A stretch of DNA of 64,000 nt, taken from positions 28,243,711-28,307,710 of the forward strand of contig NC_089598.1 in assembly GCF_019320115.1 (NCBI RefSeq), written 5' to 3'. The DNA is from Miscanthus floridulus (Eukaryota > Streptophyta > Magnoliopsida > Poales > Poaceae). Within the stretch, counting starts at the first letter, position 1. Each line of letters opens with the position of its first letter. A model generated the notes under the pieces. It was not told where the DNA came from, ran no database searches, and saw nothing but the letters and a program-made list of their open reading frames with translations. Positions 42,883 through 55,469 of the stretch are shown here, piece by piece. The translations under genes and the position numbers were made by a program.

Positions 42883-44654
42883 TGTCGACACAAAATTTTC
42901 ATCTCTATGCCGAGGACACACGCAGCAAGCTGGAAGGGTCCGCTCGATGGAGCAGATCCGCCTAGCTTCAGCGCAAGGGTGGTCGATCCTATGCAATCCT
43001 CTCAAGACGTGCCAGTCAATTTGACCGTGCTATTGACAAGGAGAGAAAGCTCATCAGTAATTAAGGGCAGAACGTGTCGGTTTTGCCAGACAGTCCCGAA
43101 TGTGCGGCTCTAAGAGCCGATATGAGAGGAGATCGACTAAATAGTCGATCCTAGCATATTTGCAAGAATGAATCGGTTAAAGCTCATGGGGTTGTATAAG
43201 AAGAATCAGTTGTTATTCAGGATAAAAATTATTTAAGAAAATATTAATCAATAGCAATAAAATATCAACAGTGATCGGTTTGTACTGAGCCAATGATTAT
43301 TAGTAACCGAACTCCTCTTTATATAAAGAAACAATTCAATATCACTTAACCATTTAATAAAGATAAATCTAATGAACATGTTAGATCTCACCTATCACCA
43401 TGACCAGTGGGGCATGAGGCAGAATCATGCTGGCCATAGAAACAAAATAGACTCGACGATCCTAACTCATTACTAATATCAGTGGGGCATGAGGTAGAAT
43501 CATGCAGGTCGTAATACAATAACAAGATCATGGGGCTAACATATCTTTCAACTTATCTCTACTTCAATGATCTCATAATGTGAACAGTTCATGAAAGCAT
43601 TCGATATCGGCTAAATAGCCGATTTAGGCATAGCGCACAGTTAAGGTCATGCCTCCTTAGGAACAGGTCTACTAACCAATGATCCCCACTCCACGGTGCC
43701 AACAGTGGGGTGAGAGGCAGAATCCCACAGGCCATGATGACACTAATAGATCTACTCAAGATCAAACATGCCTTAACCACATGCTATGCACGATTAAGAT
43801 TGACACAAAACAGCCGATAAAAACATAACTCATCATTTAAGATGTAGATTAGATTAGTTTTAGATTAGCAAATGATGAGTTAAACAAGATATAAGGCCGA
43901 TCCAGCTCAATCTCGATTGGGCAGAGTGATATTGCTGTAATTAGATAAACAATGGAAGCAATAAGCAATATCGGTAACTTAATGAATCTACCAAAGATCG
44001 CCATACTAAGGTAGAGCCAATAACTTGACCTTGATCTAATTCAAGTAGTGGGGTGTGAGGCAGAATCACACAGGACATACTTGAATTAGACAAGAGTCGA
44101 TAACTAGCCTATACCAGAGTCATAGTGGGAGTCGACCGGATCAATGCAGCCATACGAACAGAGGTATAAACCATGACGGTACTTACAGACAAGTAGTGGA
44201 GGTCAACCGGATCGATGCAGCCGTACTTTCTGAAGAACTCGCCGAGATCTACTCTACTCCTACTCCTAAGGGGTGGCCAAAGCCAAAAAAAGTAATTGAC
44301 TTGTACTTGATTGGTTGATGTCCTTTACAATAGCCGGGGTTTGGTATTTATACCCGGAGTCTAAAAACAAACCCTACTCGAGTATGACTCAATACAATCT
44401 TTGGCATAATGAAAACATTCCTAATTTAAGATAACTTGGACTCTAATCTTTCCCTTTTTGTAGAGTCCAGCATGTCTCGTCTCAGTGCCAATCATAGCCT
44501 CTATCGTTATCTGCTGGCGCTATCTGAAGAAAGCCAATTCTAGCGTTGCATCCAAATCAGCTGGTTTCGATCTGCACGCAACTGATCCCCAACTGTCATG
44601 ATCTTGGGAGCTCTCGAGCTTCTGAGATTCTTCTTCCAAATTCTAGTGTAAATA
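42883..44654 (-). repeat. E5 5' LTR
   Basis: From TGTCGACACAA to CTAGTGTAAATA, partner of 30599-32387. Minus-strand TATAAATACC near 44350 lies between GGGT and ACCC-type arms. All four GGCAGAA-loop hairpins are present (about 43410, 43484, 43706 and 44050). No 5-bp target duplication: CATGT precedes the left LTR and GATAT follows this one. Confidence 0.9.
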
Positions 44655-46728
44655 GATATGAAGTGGATCATATCATTGTTGATCATGTTGGTGCATGTGT
44701 TGCATCGACATTAGAGGAGATGGAATGGAATGCGCAAGGCAAAGGTATAACCTAGGGCATTTCATTTCACTGGTCATAGGTGTTAGAGAAGTTGATGACC
44801 GAGTTTAGGATAGATGGCCATACTATCAAGAGGGGCAAACTTGTTTGCATATCAGTCATCTAGTGCCACTCGAGTGATCTAACTTTGCATCATCGCTAGG
44901 ATCGAGTGGCGTGGCAAGTTGAGTGGCTAATCCTTTGGAAAATGATTATGAAAATGCTAACACACATACACATGATGGTGTACACTTGGTGGTGTTGGCA
45001 CATTTACAAAGGAGATGAAGTTGGAGTTGATGTGGATCAACTCGGCGATGAAATGGAGGCGAGAAGGGTTTGAAACTCCACCGGCGGAGTGTCCACCCAT
45101 AGAGTGCGAACAGTCCAACGGTGCCACCGGTGCCCTATGTAGAAAAGATAGGGGTTCACAGAGTGATTAGACGCTGGTGGCACAGTGATCGGATGCTGGG
45201 GTCCTGCATCCGGTCAGTAGTGGCAGAGAGCGTGCAGGCGTCGGTCTTCGACCGGACACTGGCGCTAGAAGTGACCGGACACTGGCAGGGCACATTTGGT
45301 CAGGCTAACATATGGTGATGTAGGCGACACAGAAAAGTTGGAGAAGGACCAGACACTGATGCTGTGTCTGATCATGACCGACCGGACGTGTCTGGTCACG
45401 ATTGGTACCTTACTAGAAATGACCGGACGATGGGGTTGTTGTGTCTGGTCAGTTTGTGCAGCTACATCCAGTCATCACTTCACCGTTGGGATCAAGTGAC
45501 TGAGGTTGAATGGAGGCGACATGTGGTGAGCATCCGTTGACCAAACGCTAAGGTCCTACGTTCGGTCGATACGACCGGAGCGTCCGGTCGTCTCGAGTTT
45601 TGCCCAGTGAAGGGGTAATGGCTAGTTTAGCCCATGGGGCTATAAATAGAAGGTGGCCTTGGCCATGGCTAGAGCTGAGCACCTCAGGGGGCTTTGTGTC
45701 CATGCTTGTGAGTGCTTAGGAGCCCTTCATCTCACATATGCTTGATAGTGATCATTCGATTGTGTGAGAGAGTGATTCTAGTGCGATTGCATCGTGAGGT
45801 TGCATCGAGTGGCACTAGGTGATCGAGTTGCAAGCCAGTGGTGCTTATTACTCTTGGAGGTTGCCACCTCCTAGATGGCTTGGTGGTGGTCTCCGTTGAA
45901 GCCCGCAAGAAGCTTGTGCGGTGCTCCAGAGAAGAGCTTTGTGAGGGGCATTGTGCTCGCCCCATGGGAGCCATGAAGAGCAACTTTAGTAAAGCGTGTC
46001 ATTGAGCTACCCTCACTTTTGGGGTAGGTTCTTGCGGTGCCCGACATGCGGGCTTGGCGGGTGATGCCAATTAGCCACCGAACCACCAAGTGAGTGGTCG
46101 ACACAACGGGGACTAGCGTGTTGGCAAGCACGTGAACCTCGGGAGAAAATTCACCGTGTCAACCTTGTTCTTCCCGTTGGTTTGCATCCTTGTTACACAA
46201 GCTTGTAGTTACATTCATATACATTGTGCTTGTGTAGTTGCTCTTGTATTTAGTTAAGCTTGTGTAGCTCACTAGTTACCTTCTTGCTTGTGTAGCATAG
46301 AAGTGGCTCCCTTGCGTGGCTAATTTGGTTTGTGTAACCTTGTTAGTCACATTACTTAGTTTGTGTAGCTAAGTATTTGCGCTCTCTAACTTTGGCATTG
46401 GTTGCCTTGTTATTGAGCATTGTTAGTGAGCATTAGGTGGCTTTGTGCTTTTGCTTACTAGCATGTGTAGGAGCTCCCTTGTTGCTTAAAGTACTAGTGG
46501 CATAGGTTTGTGTGACCTTGCTTCAAGAATTGGTTAGGTGAGATCTAGCTAGCCCAGCACCTTTGTTGCTTAATTAGTATCTTTGGAAGGTGCTAGAGAA
46601 CATAGATAGAGGGGTGTAGTCTTGGCTAGACCGATAGTTTTAATTCCGCACTTGTTTCGGTTAGCCGACATGATTAATTTTAGAAAGGACTATTCACCCC
46701 CCCTCTAGTCTGCCATCTCAACCTTACA
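44655..46728 (+). repeat. E4 3' LTR, right part
   Basis: Close match to 22271-24336, with TATA box GGCTATAAATAGAAGG near 45637. Ends CCTTACA; AATGT (46729-46733) is the candidate target duplication, whose partner is outside the window. One 14-bp TAGTTAAGCTTGTG-type insertion near 46250 differs from the 5' copy. Confidence 0.9.
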
Positions 46729-47395
46729 AATGTCCTGCATGAACTCAACTGCCTTTGTAGTGTTGAACTTGATGAGTGGCTTGTACTCTATCCACTTGGT
46801 AAACTTATCAATAGCCATGTAGATATACTCGAAACCACCTGGTGCTCGTTTGAGGGGTCCAACCATGTCGAGCCCCCAACATGAAAAAGGCCATGATGGA
46901 GGGATGTAGATAATGTTGTGAGCTAGGACATGGGCTTATTTGGTGAAGAATTGATAGTCCTTGCAGTGTCGTACTAGCTCTTCTACGTCTTTCAGTGCAG
47001 TAGGCCAGTAGTACCTAGATCTAAAAGCCTTGCCGACTAAAGTCCTAGAAGCTACATGATTACCATAGCACCTAGAGTGGATTTCCTCCTAGATCTGTTG
47101 CCCTTCTTCATGTGTAATGCATTTGAGGAGAACACCATATGATGTGCCCCATTGGTCAAGCCTATCTCTGACTAGGATGTAATTCTTACTTCTGCGTGTG
47201 ATCTGCTCTGCTTCTACTTTGTTGTCGGACAACTTGTGATCTCAGATGTAATCAATAAATACTTGCGTCCATGCCAGGTTGACCACTAGTACCTGGATAT
47301 CAGGAGTTAAAGTACTGGTGGCTGTGGAGGCCTCTTACTTGATTGAAGGGACTTGGAGTTCCTAAACAAACACATCAGGGGGTACCTAGGCTCTG
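46729..47395 (-). pseudogene. E6 integrase, cut by E4
   Basis: Zinc-binding part with EIHSRCYGNH, then RHCKDYQFF, where the last Cys of the usual CKGCQFF has become Tyr. The core starts with SWPFSCWGLDMVGPLKRAPG (first catalytic Asp) and IDKFTKWIEYKPL, then stops at EFMQDI where E4 was inserted. The second Asp and the Glu would lie left of the window. Confidence 0.87.
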
Positions 47396-47800
47396 TCTGA
47401 TCCCAATTTGGCCAAAACATCAGCTGCAACATTCAGATCTCGCATAACATGGAGGATTTCTAGACCTTGGAAGTGTTTCTCAAGTTTATGGACTTCTGCG
47501 TAGTAAGCGTCCATGGTTTCCTTGATGCAGTCCTAATCCTTATTAACCTAGTCGATGACCACCGAGGATCCACCATAGACAAGTAAACACCTGATGCCAA
47601 GTGAGACTGCACCCAGAGGCTATGAAGGAGGGCCTCATACTCGGCTTCATTGTTGGTAGCAGGCCAAAGTATTTGTTGGACATATTTAAGCTGCTTTCCA
47701 TCTAGAGATATGAAGAGAACGCCAATGCCTGCACCTCTTAGCTTGAGAGAACTATCGAAATACATTTTCCAATGGTCAAGAATAATTGTTGGAGTGGGCT
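47396..47800 (-). pseudogene. E6 RNase H
   Basis: MYFDSSLKLRGAGIGVLFIS supplies the first Asp (normally FDGS); NNEAEYEALLHSLW supplies the Glu. Broken downstream by a frame change after about residue 60, with LRIRKPWT-like noise in the shifted frame. Confidence 0.8.
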
Positions 47801-49090
47801 GCTGGGCTTTAGTCCACTTGGCTATGAAATCAGCGAAGACTTGAGATTTGATAGCCTTGCGGGAGACGAAGTCAATGTTCTAAGCTTTGAGTTCAACTGA
47901 CCACTTGGATATGCGTCCTGTTGCATCACGATTGCGTAAGACATCGCCAAGTGGGAAGTCGGATACCACTGTTACCTTATGTTCGTCAAAGTAGTGGCGT
48001 AGCTTGCATGAAGTGATCAAGAGGGCATAGAGGAGTTTTTGCACGTGTGGGTACTAGACCTTGGATTCTCACAGCACCTCGCTAATATACTAGATAGGTT
48101 GTTGTGCCTTATATAAGTGCCCTTCTTCAGCCTGCTCCATGACTATTGTCATGCTGACTACCGTAGTAGTAGCTGCTATGTAAAGTAAGAGTGGTTCGTG
48201 CTTCTTGAGTGGAGTAAGAATTAGAGAGGTGGACAAGTATTCTTTGAGCTTCTAGAAGGCTTTGCCAGCTTCGGTTGTCCACTCAAACTTGCCCTTCTTT
48301 TTTAGTAACTTAAAGAAGGGCAAACCTTTCTCCTCGAGTTGCGAGATAAAACGATTGAGGGCTGCCACGCACCCTGTCAGTTTCTAAACATCTTTGACAT
48401 AGTGAGGTTGAGTCATTTGAGTGATTGCTCGAATCTATTTCATGCTAGCTTTGATACCCCGATGGCTCACAAGGAAACCCAAAAGTTGTCCGGAAGGAAC
48501 TCCAAACACACACTTGGTTGGGTTAAGCTTCCACTTATACTCATGAAGATTGTCAAAAGTTTGCTTCAGGTCTACGATCAGAGTAGAGGGATCCTTGGTC
48601 TTGATGATGACATCATCCATGTAGGTTTATATATTATGACTGATCTGTTCGCTTAGGCATGCCTGGATAGCCCGCTGATAGGTTGCCCCAGCGTTGTTTA
48701 ACCTAAAGGACATGGTCGTGTAATAGTAGGCACCAAACGGAGTGATGAAGGATGTCTTGCTCTGATCTTCTTTACAGAGGGCAATCTAATGGTAACCCGA
48801 GTAGCAATCAAGAAAGGATAAAATGGCTGATCTAGCCATGGTGTCTACAATCTGATCAATGCGAGGTAAGCCAAAGGGATCCTTTGAGTAGTGCTTGTTG
48901 AGATCAGTGTAGTTGATGCACATGCGCCACTCTTTCGAGTTCTTTTTTTAGACGAGTATTGGATTGGCTAGCTAGTTAGGGTAAATAATTTCCCTCATGA
49001 ACCCGGCTACCAATAGCTTGGTGATTTCCTTCTTGATTGCCACTTTTATCAGGTGAGAATCATCATAGACGTTGCTTAACTAGCTTTGAG
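47801..49090 (-). pseudogene. pol: E6 reverse transcriptase (Tat-like)
   Basis: Domains in order: WRMCINYTDLNKHYSKDPFG, LDCYSGYH, TPFGAYYYTTMSFRLNNAGA, the active site TYMDDVIIKTKDP (about 48622-48585), WKLNPTKCVFGVPSGQLLGF, LEEKGLPFFKLLKKKGKFEW. About ten in-frame stops, most TAG at former Gln or Trp codons. Confidence 0.86.
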
Positions 49091-49860
49091 CCAGGATTTA
49101 AATCCCATTTGTGTTCAGCCAACTTTCTTGGAACACTCGACATATCTGCCGGCTTCTATACAAAGATATCCTTGTTTTCCCTAAGAAAGTTGGTGAGCAT
49201 GAGTTCCTATTCTTTAGAGAGGTGGGCGTTGATGATAGCTGTCTTAGAGGGATCACCAGTACCCAGATCAATCTTGATGGTATCCATCTTAGAGGATGGG
49301 GCAATGATTCCTACCTTCTTAGTCAGAATCTCCATGTCTTCTAGCTTAGTCTGCTGTGCAATATTGGCAATCTCCTATGCTTCATAGACTTGTTGTGTTC
49401 TGGCTACAATCTGGATGGCTCCATATCGCAGTTATATGAGCGCTTGAGGTCACCTCAAAAGGAGAGTACACCGTTGGGACCCAACATCTTGAGAAAGAGG
49501 TATGGGTAATGTGGTACGGCCTTAAACTTGGCCAAAGCAGGTCGACCAAAGATAGCATGGAATGATGATTCGAAATTAGCCACCTCGAACTTGATGAACT
49601 CTGTTCAGAAATTGTTTGGGTTGCCAAACGTTACTGAGAGCGTGATCTGTCCGAATGGCAAAGCAACTTTGCTGGGTACTATCCCATAGAAAGGGACGTC
49701 AGTGGGGGTGAGTAGGTTGGTAAAGTCCAAACATGTCTTCTTCAGCGTATCTACAAATATATATTCAATCCTGCGCCGCCATCGATCAAGACCTTGGGGA
49801 CTATCATGTCAGCTATTGTTGGACCTAAGACGAGTGGATAGTGGTCGGCATTAGTCACGC
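49091..49860 (-). pseudogene. E6 protease and flanks
   Basis: VLIDGGAGLNIY near 49789-49754 is a Tat-type protease site, with DGG where other elements have D-S/T-G. Then VPFYGIVPSKVALPFGQITL and FHAIFGRPALAKFKAVPHY. One TAG after NNF. Downstream WKPADMSSVPRKLAEHKWDL belongs to the protease-RT linker. Confidence 0.75.
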
Positions 49861-51586
49861 TCCTCCATTGATCTTTTTTGGAAAACTTGGTTGGGTACTC
49901 AGACCAATTAAGATATTTTTATGTTGAGGGTTCTCCTACCATGATGTCCCAAAGAGCCAACTTCCCTGCACGCTTGTTTGAAGAAGTCGGTAGCCCAGCA
50001 AAGATTACTGCAACTTGGCCCTTGGACTATTGAAAGCTAGGGTCAGCATTGTCGTCTCCATCTTTGTTGTTATCAGCTTTACCCTTGCCTTTGTTGCTTT
50101 TGGCATTGAAACCTAGTTCTTGGGGGTAGTCTGCACTCTGCCACCATGTGCTTGGCATTCTCGTGGAAAGGGCAGGGTAAAGTCTTGAGGTCTTTGAACT
50201 TCTTATTATTCTTGTTAGACTTCTTTGACCTATCCATGGAAGCAAGGGTGTTGTCGGGTCCTCTCTTTCTGGCAGATTGTCCACCCTAATTGCTTTTGGG
50301 GTCATAACCTTTGTCTTGTGGGCCACGTGGGAATCATTCGTGAGTATGTTCTTTAGATGCAATAATCTTCTGTACTGTACGCTTGAATTCTTCGACGATC
50401 TCTGGGTTATCATCGCAGAACTTTTCAAATTGCCACTTGTATTTAATCTCATTTGTGAAGTGATCAATCACCTCCCTATCTATGATATCAAAGACTTGGG
50501 CTCATATTTTAGCAAAGTGGTGATAATATTGCTAGAAGGATTCATCTGGTTTCTATTTGTAAGTTCTAAGCTCATTCCGAGTACTTAGGTGGGTGAGGAC
50601 GTCGTAAAACTTTTCATAGAATTTATGCTGAAGCTTTCCCCAAGTATCAATGGAGCGAGCTTGTAATCTATCAAACCAGGAGAGAGGCACAAGGTCGAGT
50701 GCCGTGGGAAAATATAATACTTTGATGTCATTGTCACTGCCTACCAACTCGATGGACTGAGAGTAGATGCGCAACCATTGGTTGGGTTTTGTCTTCCCGT
50801 CATACTTGGTATGGTTAGACGGCTTAAACTTATAAGGAAGCTAGATAGAGAGTAGTTTGTTAGAGAAACATGGGAAACTGTCTAGTGGGATACTGGCCTC
50901 TTTGTACTCAGACTCGCCTCTGCCTTCCCTATTGCTATACTAGTGCCCATGATAGGCCCATTGCACGGCACCCTGATTCCTATTTTGGTTACCCTGCTGC
51001 CCTAGATGGGAGTGGGCTGGTACTCGTTGTTCTCCTCCTTGGTTACCCTGCGGTCCAAGATGAGAGTGGGCTGGTGCCCATGCCTCTAGTCCTCGGGAAG
51101 GGTTAGCTTGAGACGTCGCTTTTGTAGCCTGCATCTTTGTTGATTCCAAAATGACTTTAAGTCGTTGCTGATCTAGAGTAGGGTTTTCTTTAGCTATCAT
51201 CTCTTCTACCAGGGCATAGACATTGGCGTAGGGTGTAGTAAAGACCCTGTGGCTAGCTAGTTCCATGAACTTAGGCTCAAGGTTGTGTGATGCAGATGCC
51301 CTAATGACATCACAATCTTAGTGCTGTCGTTCTGCTTCTTCATCTTGTAGACGCTATTCATATACTACCTCTACAGCCAAGCGTCGTCGTTCAATGTCTC
51401 AACAAGCCGATTGATACCGCTACCATTCTTCCCTGCAGTGTTGGGTGTGGTTGCGCCGAGCCTATCAATCTCTGCTCTTCTTTTCCCTAGCCGTCCTCTG
51501 CTCGTCGGTTCGTCGGTTTCTCTATTAGGTGGCGCAGTGGCCGGGGAGATGTTGGACAAGGTTTCCTCTCCATCTTGGATATCTGG
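49861..51586 (-). pseudogene. gag: E6 gag, cut by E8 at its start
   Basis: N-terminal pieces at 51559-51371 (Arg/Glu/Thr-rich) and 51266-50940 (ANVYALVEEMIAKENPTLDQ, then HLGPQGNQGG repeats). The core is VLYFPTALDLVPLSWFDRLQ and WGKLQHKFYEKFYDVLTH. The knuckle CPFHENAKHMVAEC (about 50171-50130) is again C-x2-H-x4-H-x4-C. Several frames. At 51587 the LTR of E8 begins, so the E6 leader and LTR are displaced to the right of the window. Confidence 0.78.
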
Positions 51587-52059
51587 TGTGGGGGGTACAA
51601 CCTCGGATACCCACGATAGACTATATGGGCTGTGCCGCTAGGGGTGGTCTAGCCCACAAGACAAAGCCTTGTGGATCACGATGCTACTCAGCGTGCCCCG
51701 CAAGACACCGAAAAGATGTCATGAAGATACGGCGTAATCTGTTAGGATATGTTATGATCCCGTGATTCCGGTTATCTGTTATTACTTATCGATTATCTCC
51801 TAGATCTAACCGACTTGTAACCCTACCCCTAGCTACATAAGGTGGGTAAGGGACTCCCTCAAAACACATGTAATATCATACAATAGCCAATACAAACCAA
51901 TAGACCATAGGAGTAGGGTATTACGTCATGTAGACAGCTCGAACTTGTCTAACTCTTGTCTCTTTGTTATCTTCTTGTTCTTGATTATGCACACCTCTGC
52001 CGATCAATCTACCTTCGTGGGATACCCCTCGGAGGACTACCAATAATATTCTGTTGACA
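51587..52059 (+). repeat. E8 5' LTR, 473 bp
   Basis: Starts TGTGGGGGGTACAACC and ends ATTCTGTTGACA. Weak TATA (GCTACATAAGGTGGG) near 51830. Related to the E7 LTR through GTAGGGTATTACGT and CTACCTTCGTGGGATA-like blocks. Confidence 0.87.
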
Positions 52060-52060
52060 G

Positions 52061-52078
52061 TTGGCACACCAGGTAGGG
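52061..52078 (+). promoter_or_regulatory. E8 putative primer binding site
   Basis: TTGGCACACCAGGTAGGG one base after the LTR; E7 has ATTGGCATGCTAGGTAGG in the same place. The tRNA was not assigned. Confidence 0.7.
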
Positions 52079-52096
52079 GAGTGTGTGTTGTTTCCA

Positions 52097-53108
52097 TGAC
52101 GAACAAGATGGTACATTTTGTAGGCTCTTCATCCTCTCTAAAGCCTAGCTAGATCTTTATGGTCAGATCGATCTCTTGGGACATCAATACTGACAAAGAT
52201 GAAGAGATCATTGAGCCGGTGTAGATCGATTATGTGCCAACCACACTAACACCTGCAATGACAGATCCAATCTCAAAACCACCTCCAAGGTCATCTTCAC
52301 CAACAACTCACCGCCTGCTCCCCTGCTACCCAAGGAAGCATATCAGCAATGATGATCTGATCACATCCATTGATCTGGTTGGCTAGAAGCTCACCGACTG
52401 CCTCTCCCTCATGGAATTGGCTCTGACCACTCTGGTTCAGCGCCGACCACCTTCTAGTTCTGATCTATCATAAGCCAAATGGGAAACTCTAGGGGATACG
52501 ACCACCATCCATCAGGATGCCCTTCAGGACAATTTCGTCGACCAGGTTAGAGACATCTACCATCTCACTAACCCAATCATCGACCAGCTCTCGCCGACTG
52601 TTAACATGCTACAAATCGGACAACGTCCCAAAGAATCCCTCCACACCATCCTAGAAGAAAATCTAGACTCTGGGTCCTAGGGCTCTATGGAGATTGTCAC
52701 TGAAATCACCACCGTCCAACCTCCTTTTCCACCCTTCCATGGAGGCAGGATCTTTAATGTCAGTATCGACAACCCTCCATGGGATGGAGAAATCGATGAG
52801 GACCATGTAGTTTGTGTCAAAAGAAATGCCAACCGTGCATAGCACCGAACGAATGAGGTCACCATTGCGCTAGCTGAGGCTGCTCGTAATGGAGAACAAC
52901 TCAACTCGCAAGGGAGGCCACGCCCACTCCGCCGCAACCTCGATGTTGAATTCATCCGTGTCGATGGCTACAATGTCTACAAGACCCCAAGCGCCAACTT
53001 GGACGTGGCCGCTAATGAGCTCACTTGGCTCGAGCAAACACCGCTAGAAGTCGCCAAGGTCGTTGCAATGCTTAAAGCTACGCACTGCCAGGTCAACGAG
53101 ATCCGCTA
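52097..53108 (+). pseudogene. gag: E8 gag N-terminal part
   Basis: ATG at 52098 starts MTNKMVHFVGSSSSL-type sequence. Later pieces read DNFVDQVRDIYHLTNPIIDQ, PFHGGRIFNVSIDNPPWDGE and EAARNGEQLNSQGRPRPLRR. Several in-frame TAGs. The matrix-like start is followed by a deletion: the capsid core, knuckle, protease and first half of reverse transcriptase are missing, and the sequence passes into the RT C-terminus near 53110. Confidence 0.68.
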
Positions 53109-54330
53109 GGATTAGGGACCTTCCTACTCAACAAGCTCATCACTGACCTCGAAGAAACATTCGCCAACATGAAAAGATACAGATCGAAGTTGAACCCTTC
53201 AAAGTACATCTTTGGAGTTCCATCCGGCATACTCCTAGGCTACATCATCAGCGCTCGTGGTATCAAACCCAACCCCGACAAGGTCTCTGCCATTACCAAT
53301 ATGAAACGGCCAACCTATGTAAAGGATATACAGAAGCTCATAGGGTGCATGGCTGCTCTTAAACACTTTATATCATGCCTCGAAGAAAAGGGACTACCAT
53401 CCTTCAAACTACTCAAGGCTTCCGAGCGCTTCTCCTGGTCGGAGGAAGCTGATATGGCCTTTGAGCAACTCAAGTTGTTTTTAAAGAAGCCTCCGATCAT
53501 GACAGCACCTCAACCAAACGAAACCCTATTGATCTACATCGCTGCTACCTCTCGTGTCATTAGCACAGCTAATGTCGTTGAGCGGGAGGAGGCCGGACAT
53601 GCCTATAAGGTTCAATGTTTGGTCTACTTCATCAGTGAGGTTTTTAATGAGTCCAAAACTCGTTACCCTTAGGTTCAGAAGCTGTTATATGCCATTCTGG
53701 TCATGTCGCGCAAGCTCCACCATTACTTCGAGTACTACAAGATCGCTATGGTCACCGAGTTCCCTATGGGGGGCATCCTCCATAAAAAAGAGGCCAATGG
53801 CCGCATCATCAAGTGGGCAGTCAAGCTCGACACTTATTCCATAGAATTCAGAAGTAGGCCGACCATTAAGTCATAGGCACTGACTGACTTCATCACTGAG
53901 TGGACCAAGATACAAGAGCCCATCCCTACCACTTGCCCTGAGCACTGGATAATGTATTTCGATGGTGCCCTCAACATCAATGGTGCTAGCGTCAGAATTT
54001 TGTTTATTACTCTGACTAAGGACAAGCTCCGATACATCCTTCGAATTCATTTTCTAGCTTCCAATAATGCCGTGGAATATAAAGCATGTCTCCATGAACT
54101 TCATATAGCCGTCGAGCTCGGTGTCAAATGCCTCAGGGTATACAAAGACTCCACGCTGGTCATCAACCAAGTCAACAAAGATTAGTCCTATTCTAGTGAG
54201 AAGATGGACGCATATTGCACTGATATCAGGAAACTCAAAGGAAAGTTTTATGGTATCGAGTACCACCACATGGTACGAGACCAAAATCAGCTCGCCAACC
54301 ACCTATCTAAGATAGGCTCTTCTCATGCCA
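53109..54330 (+). pseudogene. pol: E8 reverse transcriptase end and RNase H
   Basis: Begins after the YVDD box: LITDLEETFANMKRYRSKLN, then PSKYIFGVPSGILLGYI, the connection part (FSWSEEADMAFEQLKLF) and HWIMYFDGALNINGASV with the first RNase H Asp. NNAVEYKACLHELHIA and VYKDSTLVINQVNKD supply Glu and Asp. The frame is continuous through 53169-54330 apart from TAG codons at 53670, 53874 and 54183, each explained by CAG or TGG to TAG. No YVDD box, so inactive. Confidence 0.88.
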
Positions 54331-55464
54331 CGATTTCACCTGGGGTTTTCGTTCAAGACCTCTTTACGCCGTCTATTAAGGAAGAGAAGGAAGTTCAAGA
54401 AGTTTCCCCCGTCGAGCAGCTAGTACTTATAGTACCTTCGTCGGTCATAGATTGGAGGAAATAGTTCATCAAGTACCTCACCAGCGCTGATGTACCCGCC
54501 GATACGATCGAAACTGAATGCCTCATCCGTCGCAGCAAGCATTACGCGTTGGTAGACGAGAAGTTGATGAGGAAAAACGCCAAGGAAGGGATATTGCAGA
54601 AATGTATCACCCAAGAAGAGGGAGTGAAACAACTTCTTGAGATTCACTCTAGCTCCTGTGGCAATCACATGGCCTCTAGAAACCTAGTCGGCAAAGTTTT
54701 TGAGCTGGCTTTTACTGGCTCATGGCCATCTCCGATGCGGAAGACCTCATCTGATGTTGTGAAGGATGTCAATTTTTCACCAAGCAAATACACAAGACAG
54801 CGCAGGAATTGTAGACTATCCTAGCTTCTTGGCCTTTTGCATGCTGGGGACTAGACATGATAGGGCCTTTCAAGCCTGCGCCAGGCGGTTTTTGGTACAT
54901 ATACATCGCCATTGACAAGTTCTCAAAGTAGATCGAATACAAGCCGCCTGTTTCAGCCACTGCAAAGATGGCAGTCGAGCTCTTCGAAGATATCATCCAT
55001 AGATTCGGTCTCCCAAACAATATTATCACTGACCTCAGAACTATATTCACTGGTAACCATTTTTGGGACTTCTATGAAGACCGATGCATCTCCATCAAAT
55101 ACATCTCTGTTGCCCATCCTAGAGCCAATGGCTAGGTCGAACGAGCGAATAGCATGATCCTCGATGCCCTCAAAAAGAGACTATACCAGAAAGAGGAAAA
55201 GTGTTTGGGCGGATGGCTCAAAGAGCTCCTAGCTATGGTCTAGGGACTATGCACTCAAGCTAGTCGCAACACCGGTGTGTCTCCATATTTTTTGGTCTAC
55301 AGCTCAGAAGCCATACTTCTTGCAAACATTGCCTTCCGAGCACCTACGGTGGAACATTATAATGAAGAGCAAGCCATAGCTGTTCAGACAGAGGATGCTG
55401 ATAGAGCTGAAGAAGAATGCTTGATCACTTGCATCTGCATAGCCAAATACCTAGAAGGCCTATG
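54331..55464 (+). pseudogene. E8 integrase, main part
   Basis: Zinc-binding and core domains: EIHSSSCGNHMASRNLVGK, WGLDMIGPFKPAPGGFWYIY (first Asp), NNIITDLRTIF (second Asp; NGTQF changed) and PRANG-stop-VERAN (Glu). TAG codons at 54462, 54929, 55133 and 55241; a small frame change near 54710. Interrupted at 55465-55469 by E9. Confidence 0.88.
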
Positions 55465-55469
55465 AAGAT

